60,655 nucleotides of DNA from Pseudomonadota bacterium (GTDB lineage: Bacteria; Pseudomonadota; Alphaproteobacteria; Sphingomonadales; Sphingomonadaceae), in assembly GCA_023424095.1 (NCBI GenBank), contig JAFAEG010000046.1:1-60655 (forward strand), written 5' to 3'. The notes below the pieces were generated by a model. That model worked only from the letters and a program-made list of their open reading frames with translations. It was not told the origin of the DNA and searched no databases. Numbering within the stretch: the stretch's first letter is position 1; the number at the start of each line of letters is the position of its first letter. A program made the position numbers and the translations under genes. Shown here piece after piece: positions 60,339 to 60,655 of the stretch.

Positions 60339-60655
60339 CTATCCTCCCGACAACCAAACAAACCGCGCCACGAACAAAGCCGCGATGGTCAGCAGCAGCC
60401 AGTCGGTCCAGCGCACCTTTCCGCGTACGATCTTGATCAGCGCGTAAGCGGTCAGGCCGAACGCCAGGCCGTTGGCGATGGAGAAGGTGAGGGGGATCAT
60501 CGCCACGGTCAGGAAGGCGGGGATGGCGACTTCGGGGTCGTCCCACGCCACGTCCGCGAGCGGCGCCATCATTAGGCCGCCGACCAGGATGAGCGCCGGC
60601 GCGGTCGCGGCGAGGGGGCCGAGCTGGGCGTAGGGGGCGGCGAGCATGGCCAGCA
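60339..60655 (-). CDS. NCS2-family purine permease (AzgA/PbuG-like), C-terminal end
   Basis: The visible 105 or so residues are the C-terminal membrane helices of an NCS2 permease of the hypoxanthine/guanine group: ALILVGGLMMAPLADVAWDDPEVAIPAFLTVAMIPLTFSIANGLAFGLTAYALIKIVRGK. The 5' end lies beyond the window. Such carriers import hypoxanthine, guanine or adenine, which fits the purine operon next to it. Confidence 0.9.
   Translation of the reverse strand, partial: LAMLAAPYAQLGPLAATAPALILVGGLMMAPLADVAWDDPEVAIPAFLTVAMIPLTFSIANGLAFGLTAYALIKIVRGKVRWTDWLLLTIAALFVARFVWLSGG

Overview
The window looks like chromosome of an alphaproteobacterium of the order Sphingomonadales (Sphingomonas-like). This rests on high-GC coding, the 23S-5S-initiator tRNA order, several small proteins of sphingomonad type, and pectin-type TonB receptor loci. 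It has three parts: the 3' end of an rRNA operon, a genomic island of about 30 kb, and a chromosomal block for pectin, pyrimidine and purine catabolism.

(1) 1-757: 3' end of 23S rRNA, 5S rRNA and an intact initiator tRNA-Met. (2) 712-30688: an island bounded by a perfect 46-bp direct repeat made of the 3' part of that tRNA (712-757 and 30643-30688), with an intact tyrosine integrase 190 bp inside the right repeat. The left half carries a MucR-type regulator, a secreted TPR-CHAT protease-like protein, XthA, a decayed flavodoxin-like gene, an SDR dehydrogenase, several exported proteins of unknown function, a Crp/Fnr regulator, AlkB coupled to a DksA/TraR-type protein, and a PHB-depolymerase-type esterase. 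From about 16 kb the right half reads as a defence island: an AlpA-like plus winged-helix pair, a GmrSD/DUF262-HNH restriction-like protein, a tightly overlapping operon of Fic enzyme, STAND/NACHT-like NTPase and HEAT-like protein, a PLD-family nuclease, and an MmeI-like type IIL restriction-methylation enzyme. The Fic-NTPase-HEAT operon is my best candidate for an undescribed system.

(3) 30.8-44.9 kb: a pectin/oligogalacturonide regulon around a LacI-family repressor, with five operator-like sites built on TGACACCGGTTACC. It holds PL10 and PL1 pectate lyases, a TonB receptor, a cupin, an ExuT-like MFS carrier, and the route DhuI-like isomerase, KduD, KdgK and KDPG aldolase to pyruvate plus glyceraldehyde-3-phosphate. 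(4) 45.0-48.6 kb: a rut operon (order E-B-C-D-A) for uracil ring opening. (5) 48.8-60.6 kb: a complete purine route, guanine deaminase, XdhABC, PuuD, UraH, UraD, PuuE, Alc and AllA, with an FRG-domain gene and an NCS2 purine permease at the edge. Sections 4 and 5 together recover nitrogen from nucleobases. REP-like inverted repeats lie between, and once inside, these genes.

All calls come from reading the sequence. No database search was run. Functional assignments rest on recognised family motifs, and start codons on Shine-Dalgarno fit and family N-termini.
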